Source of the DNA: Aradus depressus
Lineage: Eukaryota > Arthropoda > Insecta > Hemiptera > Aradidae
DNA length: 64,000 nucleotides
NCBI GenBank assembly: GCA_963662175.1
Contig: OY759221.1
Span: forward strand, 37,446,045-37,510,044
Reading direction: 5' to 3'
Under the pieces are notes generated by a model. It did no database searches, had not been told where the DNA came from, and saw only the letters and a program-made list of their open reading frames with translations. Every line of letters begins with the position of its first letter. Within the stretch, counting starts at the first letter, position 1. A program made the position numbers and the translations under genes. Shown here one piece after another: positions 56,701 to 64,000 of this stretch.

Positions 56701-58728
56701 CCCTCTGTTTGTCAGTTATCATGTTTTAGATTAATTCTCAGTATGACAAAAAAAAAAAGAAACGTTTAAAGTTAAATTTCAACTTTGCCAAAACACTATA
56801 TCAAATTAACATTCCTTGTTTTGTCCTGACACCCTTCATATTAGTTTATTGGTATCCAGAAATTTCACATTTCATGGTTGAAAAATATCCTTTTCTTTAT
56901 GGAACCTCCCAAAACTTAAAATTTTCCGACCGCCATACTGCTTATATTTAAAGATTCAGGAGATATCCTGAAAGTTTCATGAATGTATCATGTGCAATCG
57001 ATTTTTCTTTTTGATGTCCGGAACAAACAGATGGTATGTTAATTTGCCCCTTTTGACTCAACGCAAAGGGCACTTTAAACAATTTACATAGTTAATCAAA
57101 GAAAGAATGGCGGTGTCGGTAGCCCAGAGATAACGTACTTGCTTACTTAACTCAAAACTGCGGATTCAAACACAACAGAGCCCTTCAGGTTTATTTAAAG
57201 AAGAGTTAAAAAACTTTGAGATGTTAAATGGCGGTAACAATGACTTCGTTTTGCACATTACATACAAATAACAAATCATTGAAAATTATTCTATTTGAGT
57301 CAAACAATGATAGGGCACCTTCTTATAAGAATTTCTTATTTATTATATATTTGTTTTGTGAAATGCACTTGAATACCGGTCTAACAAATTCGTCTTCTAT
57401 TGTCATCATTTAAAGACGTAAATAATTATTTTGAAAGCAATTAAATAACATAAGATTTTATTTACACTATCAGATAACAAAGACGTATCCCTTTCATTCA
57501 ATAAATTAATTATATACTTATAAACCATAAGTTAACATTATTTTATTTTTTTTAAGAAGACAACATTTTACGAGCTACATGAGAACTTCTTGGGCTTATA
57601 ATAATATGCTAATAACAACCTACTCATTATATCTCAATGTTTTCAGAATATCATGTATTCTTCTTTGTATTCTGAATACAAATAGATTGTATTGTAAGGA
57701 ATTGTTGTATGGATTGGACTTACGGATCATTTTTGATAATATCCTGAAATTTGAAGTAATTCATTGCGTATAAAATCCCTACAAAATATTATTTGAGAAA
57801 CGTTTTGGTAACAAAATAAACAACTTTCACCTGATCTAAGTAGAGCAGCCACTTGTCACCTTGCCTTTCACTTTGTTATTATAACTTTTGAACTTATTTT
57901 GAGTGTGACTTGACTTCGAACCCAGCATCACCAAATTTGTTTACTTGAAACTAGTGTTGCCAGGTGCCCCGATACGAGTACAGTGGCAGCAAAAAGTATT
58001 TGCACACTACATCTTTTTGTTTTTTTAACTCCCACAGGATTTCAATTTAGTTTTATTTATAATTAAAACAAATACATTAAAAATAAACAAATCCTTATTT
58101 AAAAAAAAAAATTCAAAGTTAAACCTTGAGAAAATATTTATAAATAATAATTGAAAAAATTCCCTGAAAAAAGTATTTGCACACTTGTGATCATTGGGGT
58201 AAAAGGGCTTATTAGCTATTTACGCATTTTTAAAAATGCATTATCAAATATACATATACAATTTTTTGTATTTTTTCATATTTAAATAATTTCATTATCT
58301 GTTGAATAGAAGAGGAGATGTGCACTCGCATGTACAAGTACAGTTGCAAACTTGCGAATAAACATTAAAAAATTTAAAAGTGCATTCTGTTGAGGTTTAA
58401 TATTTTACACTTGTTCTGACAACACCATGCTAAGCCCCTCAGAGAAATGTCATAGAAATCTGAGGGGATCATGTGTGAAACTGGCTGAATTGCCATGGAA
58501 TGACCCACCTTGTGGAGACTGGGATAAGACTGACCTGGAAGGACTCCGTTGAGGACACTGTCTGCTATGGGATGATGGCTGACCTCCTCCGAAGTGCCTG
58601 GAGCCACGGGTGGCACCAGAACATCACATCTTTTCATCAGGTCCAGCATCGACTTGAAACTGATCTTGTTCGGATTGCCCACAGTCTCCGTCAGGTTTTT
58701 CAAGAGGGCCTTCTGAACCGGCGTTTCA
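47553..58728 (-). CDS. Group III secretory phospholipase A2, partial gene, four exons
   Basis: Hydrolyses the sn-2 ester of phospholipids in a Ca2+-dependent way; expected to be secreted. Exons in order on the minus strand: 58728-58535, 56404-56251, 54861-54731, 47788-47553. All sites are GT/AG and the phases match (1, 2, 1). The joined protein has a ~64-residue pro-region, then PGTKWCGNG (calcium loop), CCRRHDLCP (His-Asp active site), SHCDCDKEF and YFDVLKYPC, the conserved order of group III (bee-venom-like) enzymes. The last exon adds a Cys-containing basic tail; its assignment rests on phase and acceptor quality. The signal-peptide exon is missing (a candidate is at 61754). Introns are full of transposons. 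Insect housekeeping secretory PLA2s share this fold, so nothing here shows that it is a venom. Confidence 0.8.
48320..49040 (+). repeat. Family X copies
   Basis: 'cgaccatgtatttccccagc', 'gcacgaattaattagttata', 'ttttgtgtcgatatatccgt', 'ggggaagttatgtaatcggt' and 'gttttcaacggaatttcatg' recur at 60190-60310 and 63470-63560. Likely one or two degraded copies. Confidence 0.45.
49041..49316. other. No feature recognised
   Basis: Part of the long PLA2 intron; no motif seen. Confidence 0.3.
49317..50193. mobile_element. Pogo/Tigger-like non-autonomous element
   Basis: Ends CAGTAAACCCTCAACATTCG (49317) and the inverted CAAAGTACGCCCTCAACATT (50193 leftward), flanked by TA on both sides. CAGT...-type ends and a TA target are typical of pogo/Tigger. 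877 bp without an open transposase frame. Confidence 0.65.
50194..51982. other. AT-rich intron DNA
   Basis: Very AT-rich with poly(T) runs (50548-50574, 51592-51606). No gene or element ends recognised. Confidence 0.35.
51983..52318 (+). repeat. tRNA-headed SINE, best-preserved copy
   Basis: Head 'gcgccggtagctcagtggta' (A box TAGCTCAGTGG) and 'tgtgggttcgtagcccgac' (B box GGTTCGNNNCC), body with 'cgtccttcggatgggacgtt' and 'gtcaggtactcgttaaagac', 3' part 'tccaccagagtgacgaaaga' and 'agcccgggcatgagtcataa', tail AAACCTAAAACCTAAACC. This copy is the reference for the satellite comparison. Confidence 0.9.
52593..53429. repeat. Foldback element with ~160-bp arms
   Basis: Left arm 52593-52748 ('aaggagagatcagacttcag', 'acttgtggaatttctgccaa', 'gggcctatattgacattatt') is mirrored by right arm 53251-53429 ('ctgaagaagacacacagtgc', 'ttggcagaaattccacaagt', 'catctctccttat'). 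The interior has a tRNA-like segment and a nested hairpin (53132-53203, 'aatatggttaaggttta' and its inverse). The right arm has a CTGAAGA...GCCGAAAG segment like Penelope-type terminal repeats. Confidence 0.7.
52918..53008 (+). repeat. tRNA-Ser/Leu-like sequence inside the foldback
   Basis: 'gatgtggccgagcgggctag' (A box TGGCCGAGCGG, class II tRNA type) and 'gcgggttcgaatcccatagg' (B box GGTTCGAATCC) 50 bp apart. The ends do not form an acceptor stem, so this is a tRNA-derived SINE head or pseudo-tRNA rather than a working tRNA gene. Confidence 0.6.
53720..53905 (-). repeat. SINE fragment (antisense)
   Basis: 'gagcccgactctactgtggc', 'aacgagtatctgacatcata', 'gtcccatccgaagaatggcg'. Confidence 0.7.
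54526..54544 (+). repeat. Poly(G) run of 19
   Basis: Uninterrupted G homopolymer; it follows a family X fragment (54440-54515). Confidence 0.8.
54731..54861 (-). CDS. PLA2 exon, third
   Basis: Acceptor TTTCAG|G, donor CCAAAG|GTTTTA (an in-frame TGA at 54701-54699 would be used if unspliced). Encodes SHCDCDKEFSKCLKSINST and MGFVYFDVLKYPCLE. Confidence 0.8.
55000..55145 (-). repeat. Very degraded SINE fragment (antisense)
   Basis: 'aatggacatgagtttaactc', 'gtgggagttctaaattttgc' and 'tcaccttttagataaaa' follow the SINE order with large gaps. Confidence 0.4.
55490..55950 (+). pseudogene. Jockey-type LINE 3' end
   Basis: The reading phase gives YVSNKTLHRDLNI, IKHLYQNFYTKIHLHTNP and NPPRRLKRVWHRYLL then stop (55789), the C-terminus of Jockey-clade reverse transcriptases. 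Stops just upstream (~55545) show decay. The 3' UTR ('cgctgggtgtttttcctctc', 'agcccagcagctggttgcac') ends with AATAAA and poly(A) at 55930-55947. Confidence 0.75.
56251..56404 (-). CDS. PLA2 exon with calcium loop and active site
   Basis: Acceptor CTTGCAG|GT, donor CCAT|GTAAGT. Carries TKWCGNG and CCRRHDLCP; 154 nt, phases 1 and 2. Confidence 0.9.
56664..56706 (-). repeat. SINE head fragment (antisense)
   Basis: 'agcaagcactcataccactg' then 'agctaccggagcc' is the reverse complement of the SINE A-box region. Confidence 0.6.
57106..57215 (+). repeat. SINE head fragment
   Basis: 'gtcggtagcccagagataac', 'actgcggattcaaacacaac', 'agcccttcaggtttattt' correspond to the degraded tRNA-related head. 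Confidence 0.5.
57979..58200 (+). mobile_element. Tc1/mariner-type terminal fragment
   Basis: TACAGTGGCAGCAAAAAGTA followed by TTTGCACAC, and a second 'aaaaagtatttgcacacttg' at 58169-58188, resemble Tc1-family terminal and subterminal repeats. No transposase seen; the right end may be near 58350 ('gtacaagtacagttgcaaac'). Confidence 0.5.
58535..58728 (-). CDS. PLA2 exon with pro-region
   Basis: Acceptor TTAAAG|T, donor CTTCCAG|GTCAGT. Encodes ETPVQKALLKNLTETVGN through GVLP; its last G joins the next exon to give PGTKWCG. Confidence 0.75.
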
Positions 58729-59061
58729 CTTTAACAAAAAAAGTTCAATATTACTGAGAGAAAACATATCTTTAAAAATATAGAGAAATTAGATATTGTT
58801 ACGAACGGAATCATTTATTTCTGTCAATAGGTCATTTAATGTATGCATTTTTGATTCAGAACGGTTCATTTTGTAATCTAACATTTGATTCAAATAATCT
58901 GTTTCGTTCGTTTTGTATTTAAAATTAGTTTCCTTTATGTTTCGAAGTTATTTTAATGTTGTTATTCATTTAAAGATTGTTTTAGATCAAGTTAGCATTT
59001 TTAGAACTTCTGGTTAGCTACAGAAAATTATAAAATCTGACCAATAGGAATGTATGGAGAG

Positions 59062-59365
59062 TGCGCTCAGAGGTAGGATGGTTGTCTACTGAACTTAAGA
59101 TCGCGGGTTCGATACTCGACCGAAGCTCTCAGGTTTTTTTTATCTTGGAGATGAAAAAAACCCTAGCTTACCGTCCTTCGGATGGGACGTTAAGCGATCG
59201 TCCCGAGCTTGTGGGATATCAGGTATTCGTTAAAGACCCCTCACCCTAAGGGAATAAACCTGGATAGGCAACATTTAGGACTTTCACAGTAAAGCCAGGC
59301 TCATGTCCACCAGAGTGACGAAAGAGGGCTTTGGTATAGGCTATATGAACTCGTATATATATGAA
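59062..59365 (+). repeat. SINE copy, diverged
   Basis: 'aagatcgcgggttcgatact' (B box), 'ccgtccttcggatgggacgt', 'ctcatgtccaccagagtgac' in SINE order. Confidence 0.8.
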
Positions 59366-59465
59366 ATTCGATGTATACATTATTAGGACGCGTCCGGACG
59401 TCTCTTATTACTATATTATGGTTAAACGGAAATAAATATTATTATTATTACATTTTTTGAAGTAG

Positions 59466-59620
59466 CTAGGAATGGGTAACAGTTACTGACTCATATAAAA
59501 GTTACTGACCCAGGTAATAGTTACTGACCCAGGTAACAGTTACTGAACCATGTAACAGTTACTAAACCAGGTAACAGTTGCTGAACCAGGTAACAGTTAC
59601 TGACCCAGGTAACAGGTATT
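59466..59620 (+). repeat. 19-bp minisatellite
   Basis: About seven copies of 'caggtaacagttactgacc' with small changes. Confidence 0.85.
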
Positions 59621-60179
59621 GACCTACTTATCATGTCCTGGCACTAACCAAGTCGATGTATTGTTGTAGCTCATTAGAAAAGTATGCCGCCGTTGAAGGA
59701 CAGTTAGACCACAAATAAAGGACGACAACAGCAGGATGTCAGTCAGTGACCGGGGTCAACGTAGCGTTACTCCAAAGCCAAGCCTAAGTGCGTCATTGAA
59801 GGCACAAAAAAGAGTTATTGGCATAAATAACATTATAGGTTTTATATAGATAACCAATAACGAAAGTATACTATATGTTTCATTTCTGATTTTTGCGAAA
59901 CAAAATATGGAGTGAACACTATAGTATCACATGGACTGTAGGATCTTCCTGGTCTCTCAACGTATAATGTTCCAGGAAGATTCTCCAGAGGTTAGAAGAA
60001 AACACATAGTATTATTATTTTTTATCGAAAGAAAGAAAAATATCTTTGTTTGAGACCAGAAGATAATTCATTTGGGCATTTTCGAATCTATAAAGATTTT
60101 TTAATTTAAGATATAATTATCACAGACCATGATAGTGTGTTATAATAACAATGTTTTTCAAAAATTGTGAAACAAGTTA
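59621..60179. other. No feature recognised
   Basis: Intergenic or PLA2 intron DNA; no frame or element ends seen. Confidence 0.3.
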
Positions 60180-60400
60180 AACAAAGTCATTGGTTAATCG
60201 CCGACTATGTACTTCCCCGGCACAAATTATTCAATTAAGTTTTTGCTCTCCCTCCAAAGTCAATTCACCGTTTGGGCTAAACATGAATAGTTTTGTGTCG
60301 ATACATTCATTACATGGGCAGTTATTAGAGTTTTTGAGTTGAGCCCCACTTTTCTACTCTCTCCTTTCCCTTTGCTCCCTTCGGTCCATTTGGCTTACAA
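60180..60400 (+). repeat. Family X copy
   Basis: 'actatgtacttccccggcac', 'caattaagtttttgctctcc', 'ttttgtgtcgatacattcat', 'gagtttttgagttgagcccc'. One of the most complete copies of this unclassified family. Confidence 0.5.
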
Positions 60401-60600
60401 TCTGTAGATCTTACGAGGTTTTGGAAACACATAATATTTGGTGTGGGTACATTCTATCTGGAGGTATAGTTTTCACAGACACGAACACAGAGACAGGCAG
60501 GACATTTTTATTCTTCATATTTTATTGAAATTTCGGTGGAAACAATATACAATTTGTGACTGTTCGCACTTCACTTGTATTTCGTATAGCTACTGACAGC

Positions 60601-61099
60601 CAGGGGGCAGGGGGGCACGTGCCCCCCCCCCCCCCTCCCCCCTGGCCAGAGCAAAAACCAAGATTACGAAAATTGTGCTTTACTTAAATGTAAATGTACA
60701 AAACAAGTCATATTAAATTTATTTAAATATACATGAATTTGTTCATTTCATTTCCTCGTTAAAAATCTTCATTTATGTTATACTTTATACTCTTAAAGCT
60801 GATTTTACATGCGCAGTAAAAACGCAAAGCGCAGCAGCAGCAAATGCACACTATTTGATGTCAGTCATTTAGTTCTAAAAGCCCAGAAACCACAGCGTGC
60901 ATTAGTTGCTGCTGCACTTTTCATTTTTGCTGCTCATGTAAAGTCAGCAGTATTACAGTCAGTGGTTATATCAGGGGGAGCTTCTAGTCTCCCAAATTAA
61001 TTTAAAAAAATCTGCAGGGCTAACTACGGAAACTGTGGACCGTGTCCCCGGGGGTCTGTACCCCCCCCCCCCCTGCTCAAAATCCTGGCTACGCCCCTG
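60601..61099. mobile_element. hAT-type non-autonomous element, 499 bp
   Basis: Flanked by a perfect 8-bp duplication CTGACAGC (60593-60600 and 61100-61107). Ends CAGGGG...CCCCTG, with poly(C)/poly(G) tracts inside both ends and 'atcctggctacgcccctg' at the right. An 8-bp duplication with CAGGG ends is diagnostic of hAT. No transposase frame. Confidence 0.8.
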
Positions 61100-61753
61100 C
61101 TGACAGCTACTGATTTTCAGCCAAATCGGTAATTTAGTCTCAGAGGGAAAGCGAAAATTCAGTTATTATTTCGCGTTGGGGATGAAAATAACTTAAATAA
61201 CTAATAACTTTGGTGATTTTGGTCCTATCTCAAATCCAAAGACATGCAGGCGATTAGGAGTTTAATAAGAAACATTTTTGATAGAATCTATTTCTCAATA
61301 GGACTAAGCGTTCTCACATTAATCAAGCAAACGTCTAAAAAAAAATGTGTTTCAAGACGTTATTTTAGAAGGATTTTCGGCAAATATTTCGTAAACCAAG
61401 CGACTTTCGAAAAATCGTACTTTATATAAAATGTACCTTTCAGTATTCTCTGCAACTTATATTTGATGAGATTTTTGATTGTCATAAAGATAAGTGGTAG
61501 GTATCTTGTTAAAGTTGTCTCAATTTTCGTCCCATTTCAACCAAAATTTAGTCAGATCTAAATTAGCACATGCGATTTTTTCATTTTAAATTCATTGCTA
61601 TAGTTATTTTTGAGTTCCAATTACATACAGACATAGCAAAAATGGTGATTCACCGATGACTTTTTGGTTTTATTAGTGCTCTGTAGTGAATGTCATTCTT
61701 ATAGTTTGTGTAAAGTTACAATTAGACTGAATCTATAGTTTCCAAGACAACAC

Positions 61754-61986
61754 CTGGGAACAAACGAATGAAGGATGAAGGTCAAACATTCGTTATAAGA
61801 GTTTTTCCATAATCTCCACAATACAATAGTGGCATTCTGATCACTCAGCCGAGAGGATACTTCTATGAATCTCTCTTTACCATGTTCTCTTTCCATCCTT
61901 ATCTCTCTTTCTCTTACAACGTTTGCACTTTCTACCCGCCACTTTCTAGCCGGCCCAGCTGAGCTCTCCATTCCCTGGCCACTCAA
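61754..61986 (-). CDS. Candidate upstream exon of the PLA2 gene
   Basis: Open minus-strand frame ending at a good donor (TTCCCAG|GTGTTG) in phase 2, the phase needed by the PLA2 exon at 58728. Residues near the donor include RFIEVSSRLSDQ and NECLTFILHSF. No homology was recognised, there is no clear signal peptide, and the acceptor or start was not identified; it could be a non-coding first exon or chance. Confidence 0.25.
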
Positions 61987-62227
61987 CGGAACGACCTCTT
62001 TTTATCCGCCAATTGTCTTTATGGGTAAACCCTCCTTTCAAAGACTTTTTCTGTGAAAGTAAATATTGATTCTGAGTTCGGAAAGGAAGGGTAGAGGCTA
62101 GTGTCTCTTTTCCATTGGCATTGAAGCCAGGTCTCTGTTGATCTTATTAAGTAGTAAATTAGTCCTTGGAAAATGGACAATGAAGTATATATAAATGTTA
62201 AAAATTGTTATTTTTACAGTTAATTAA

Positions 62228-62425
62228 TTATTATGAAACATGCCGGGCTTTAACAACGAGGTCATATCGCCTACTATCAGACATGAGCCCAACTCTACAG
62301 TGGGAGTCCTAAATTAAACCCAGGTTTATTCACAAAGGGTAGATCTTTAGCGAGTACCAGACATCGTACAGTCTCGGGACCATAGCTTAACGTCCCATCC
62401 GAAGGACGGCTTACGTTTTTTTCCC
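62228..62425 (-). repeat. SINE copy (antisense), head missing
   Basis: 'atgccgggctttaacaacga', 'gcgagtaccagacatcgtac', 'cgtcccatccgaaggacggc'. Confidence 0.8.
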
Positions 62426-62929
62426 GACCCAGATAAAAAAGAAGTGTTTTTAGGGTTAAAAAGTGTTTTTAGGGTTAAGGTGTAGTAGAACCAGTCTGAG
62501 TGAGAGAAGATGTAGAGATGCAGGAGTGAAAATTATAACATTGGAAGTAGGTACGTAGAAGAGAGAATGTACCCAAAATAACATTGAATTAAAAAATGGT
62601 CACAATATTTAAAAAGATTAAAAAGAAGACGATTCAACGGCATTGGACGTGATGAACGTACGAAAATGGAGAGACTTGTTTTCAAAAAATCTTTGAAAGG
62701 TAAAAAACAGAAAAAATAACTGATTTTTTCAAACAATTATATGTACAATGTATATAAAGTTTTCAAAGTTTATGTAAGTTCGTAATTTTTAATTTTTTCG
62801 TGTTCGTTTATGTCTGTACGTACATACGTACATAATGTACAATAAATTGAGTTGCTTATTTATTCATGATACCTGATAAAATATGTACAAGTGTAGGTTC
62901 TTTTTGAACGAAAATCTATATTTCACGGG
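62426..62929. other. No feature recognised
   Basis: AT-rich DNA; a small direct repeat 'aagtgtttttagggttaa' occurs at 62442 and 62460. Confidence 0.3.
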
Positions 62930-62973
62930 AACCTCGGATTAACCGACAAAACGGGTAACCGACCATGGTTCTA

Positions 62974-63775
62974 CTGTATATCACATCTCGAAGGTTTAGT
63001 TCCATTTGGTGATAAAATATCATCACATCAACGTGATATTGCGTAACAGTATTGTTGATTTTTGGTTCAATAAACAAAAGAAAACATTTGATTGGTTTAC
63101 CGAAAGACGAGTTAGTGACCCGGAGAATACCTCTGAAATATTGAAGGTTGACAACTCTCTTGCGTAATGAAAAACAAACTACCGGGTCAGGTGCTAAAAA
63201 AAGTATTACACTGTCCTTGAGATGTCTGAGGGTTGACTGCAGTTTCAACAGAAGTGTCCCGTTCTGTATGAACGTGTCTCCGCTAGTTCTTGGGGTAGGG
63301 GAGATCAGGACTAGGTGGCTCTAGAGGCATGTTGGCGCAGTTCTTCTAATTCGGCTGTCTGTCGACTGATAGCGCCACCATTCATAATGCACCTTGTTGG
63401 AATGCACTACTAAAAACTAACGACAAGTAATTGTTATTTTTCTATATTTTCGGTCAGTAAATTCATTTTACTTCCCCAGCTGTAAATAGTATAGGTGAAG
63501 TTATGTAATCGGTAAAAAAGTCGATGCTGAATTTTCAACGGAATTTCATATTTTCCGAACTGACCCGGTAGTTTGTATTTCATTACGCAAGAGAGTTATC
63601 AACCTTCAATATTTCAGAGGTATTCTCCGGTTCACTAACTCGTCTTTCGGTAAACCAATCAAATGTCTTCTTTTGTTTATTGAACCAAAAATAACAACAA
63701 TATTGTTACGCTATATCATGTTGATGTGATACTTAATCATCAAATGGTACTAAACCTTTGAGGTGTGATATACAG
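62974..63775. repeat. Foldback element with ~217-bp arms
   Basis: Left arm 62974-63190 and right arm 63560-63775 are inverted copies (about 90% by eye; shared 'tggtttaccgaaagacgagt', 'aatacctctgaaatattgaa', 'aactaccgggtcag'). The 369-bp loop holds a family X fragment (63465-63558). It follows 'ggttctactgtata', the type of end seen in pogo-like elements. Confidence 0.75.
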
Positions 63776-63889
63776 AGAAAGGGAAAAACCTAAAAGTATA
63801 GTTGTTAGCCAGTTTCTTACGATGCCGTTATTACGCCCACCTGGGTCAGAACAGCCAGCTTCCAGGGACCCTTGCAGATCAGAGAAATA

Positions 63890-64000
63890 TCAATGTGCCA
63901 AAGTGAATTAATCAACTAAGTTTTCAAAAGGGGCTTTACTGAGGGGCTTCTGGGATTCAATACATTGACAGTTATTCGAGTTTTTGAGTTAAGCCCCCTC
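63890..64000 (+). repeat. Family X copy, cut by the window end
   Basis: 'gaattaatcaactaagtttt', 'ttcaatacattgacagttat', 'gagtttttgagttaagcccc'. Confidence 0.5.

Noticed and set aside
58500..58757. 85-codon plus-strand frame over the PLA2 pro-region exon
   Set aside because: Antisense shadow; splice signals and phase support the minus strand.
60809..61000. 63-codon frame with Ser/Ala-rich product
   Set aside because: Lies inside the 499-bp hAT-type non-autonomous element, without transposase motifs.

Overview
This is a repeat-dominated, AT-rich insect chromosome segment. The insect call rests on several things: an errantivirus-type LTR element with an env gene, a DD37D mariner/Tc1-type transposase, Jockey-like LINE remnants, a tRNA-headed SINE, a group III secretory phospholipase A2, and a Ly6-type exon. 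A hemipteran-like genome is a reasonable guess, but the species cannot be fixed from the sequence.

Host genes are few and split by introns. (1) A complete five-exon gene on + (41373-45996) encodes a 360-residue importin-alpha-like/TMCO6-like armadillo protein; every exon junction is in phase. (2) A group III phospholipase A2 gene on - has four phase-compatible exons at 58535-58728, 56251-56404, 54731-54861 and 47553-47788. It holds the WCG calcium loop and the CCRRHD active site, and has a possible earlier exon at 61754-61986. (3) A terminal exon of a Ly6/three-finger GPI-anchored protein lies on + at 11237-11469. (4) A possible small basic terminal exon lies on + at 15502-15617.

Layout. 1-1.5 kb: PIF/Harbinger remnant and a MITE. 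1.5-8.7 kb: a full-length errantivirus on - (gag, pol, env) with two 213-bp LTRs that look identical by eye and a TCGA target duplication. 8.7-17.1 kb: decayed elements, including a DD37D transposon with recognisable TIRs, and the Ly6 exon. 17.1-32.9 kb: one ~12.6-kb satellite array of ~440-450-bp units, interrupted by a 3.2-kb non-autonomous Helitron (17703-20906). The array unit is homologous, in antisense, to the SINE found elsewhere in the window. 33.1-34.8 kb: 5' part of a second Helitron copy, cut off at a 1.34-kb near-perfect palindrome (34778-36114). 36.4-41 kb: SINEs and three LINE 3' ends. 41.4-46.1 kb: armadillo gene. 46.4-64 kb: the PLA2 gene with introns filled by foldback, pogo-like, Helitron-like, hAT, Tc1, Jockey and SINE insertions.

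The most interesting observations are the origin of a satellite from an antisense SINE, hammerhead-ribozyme-like cores in a dispersed (Penelope-like?) family also present in both palindrome arms, and an errantivirus that looks newly inserted although its integrase has Asn where the catalytic Glu is expected. All comparisons were made by eye; no alignments or searches were run.
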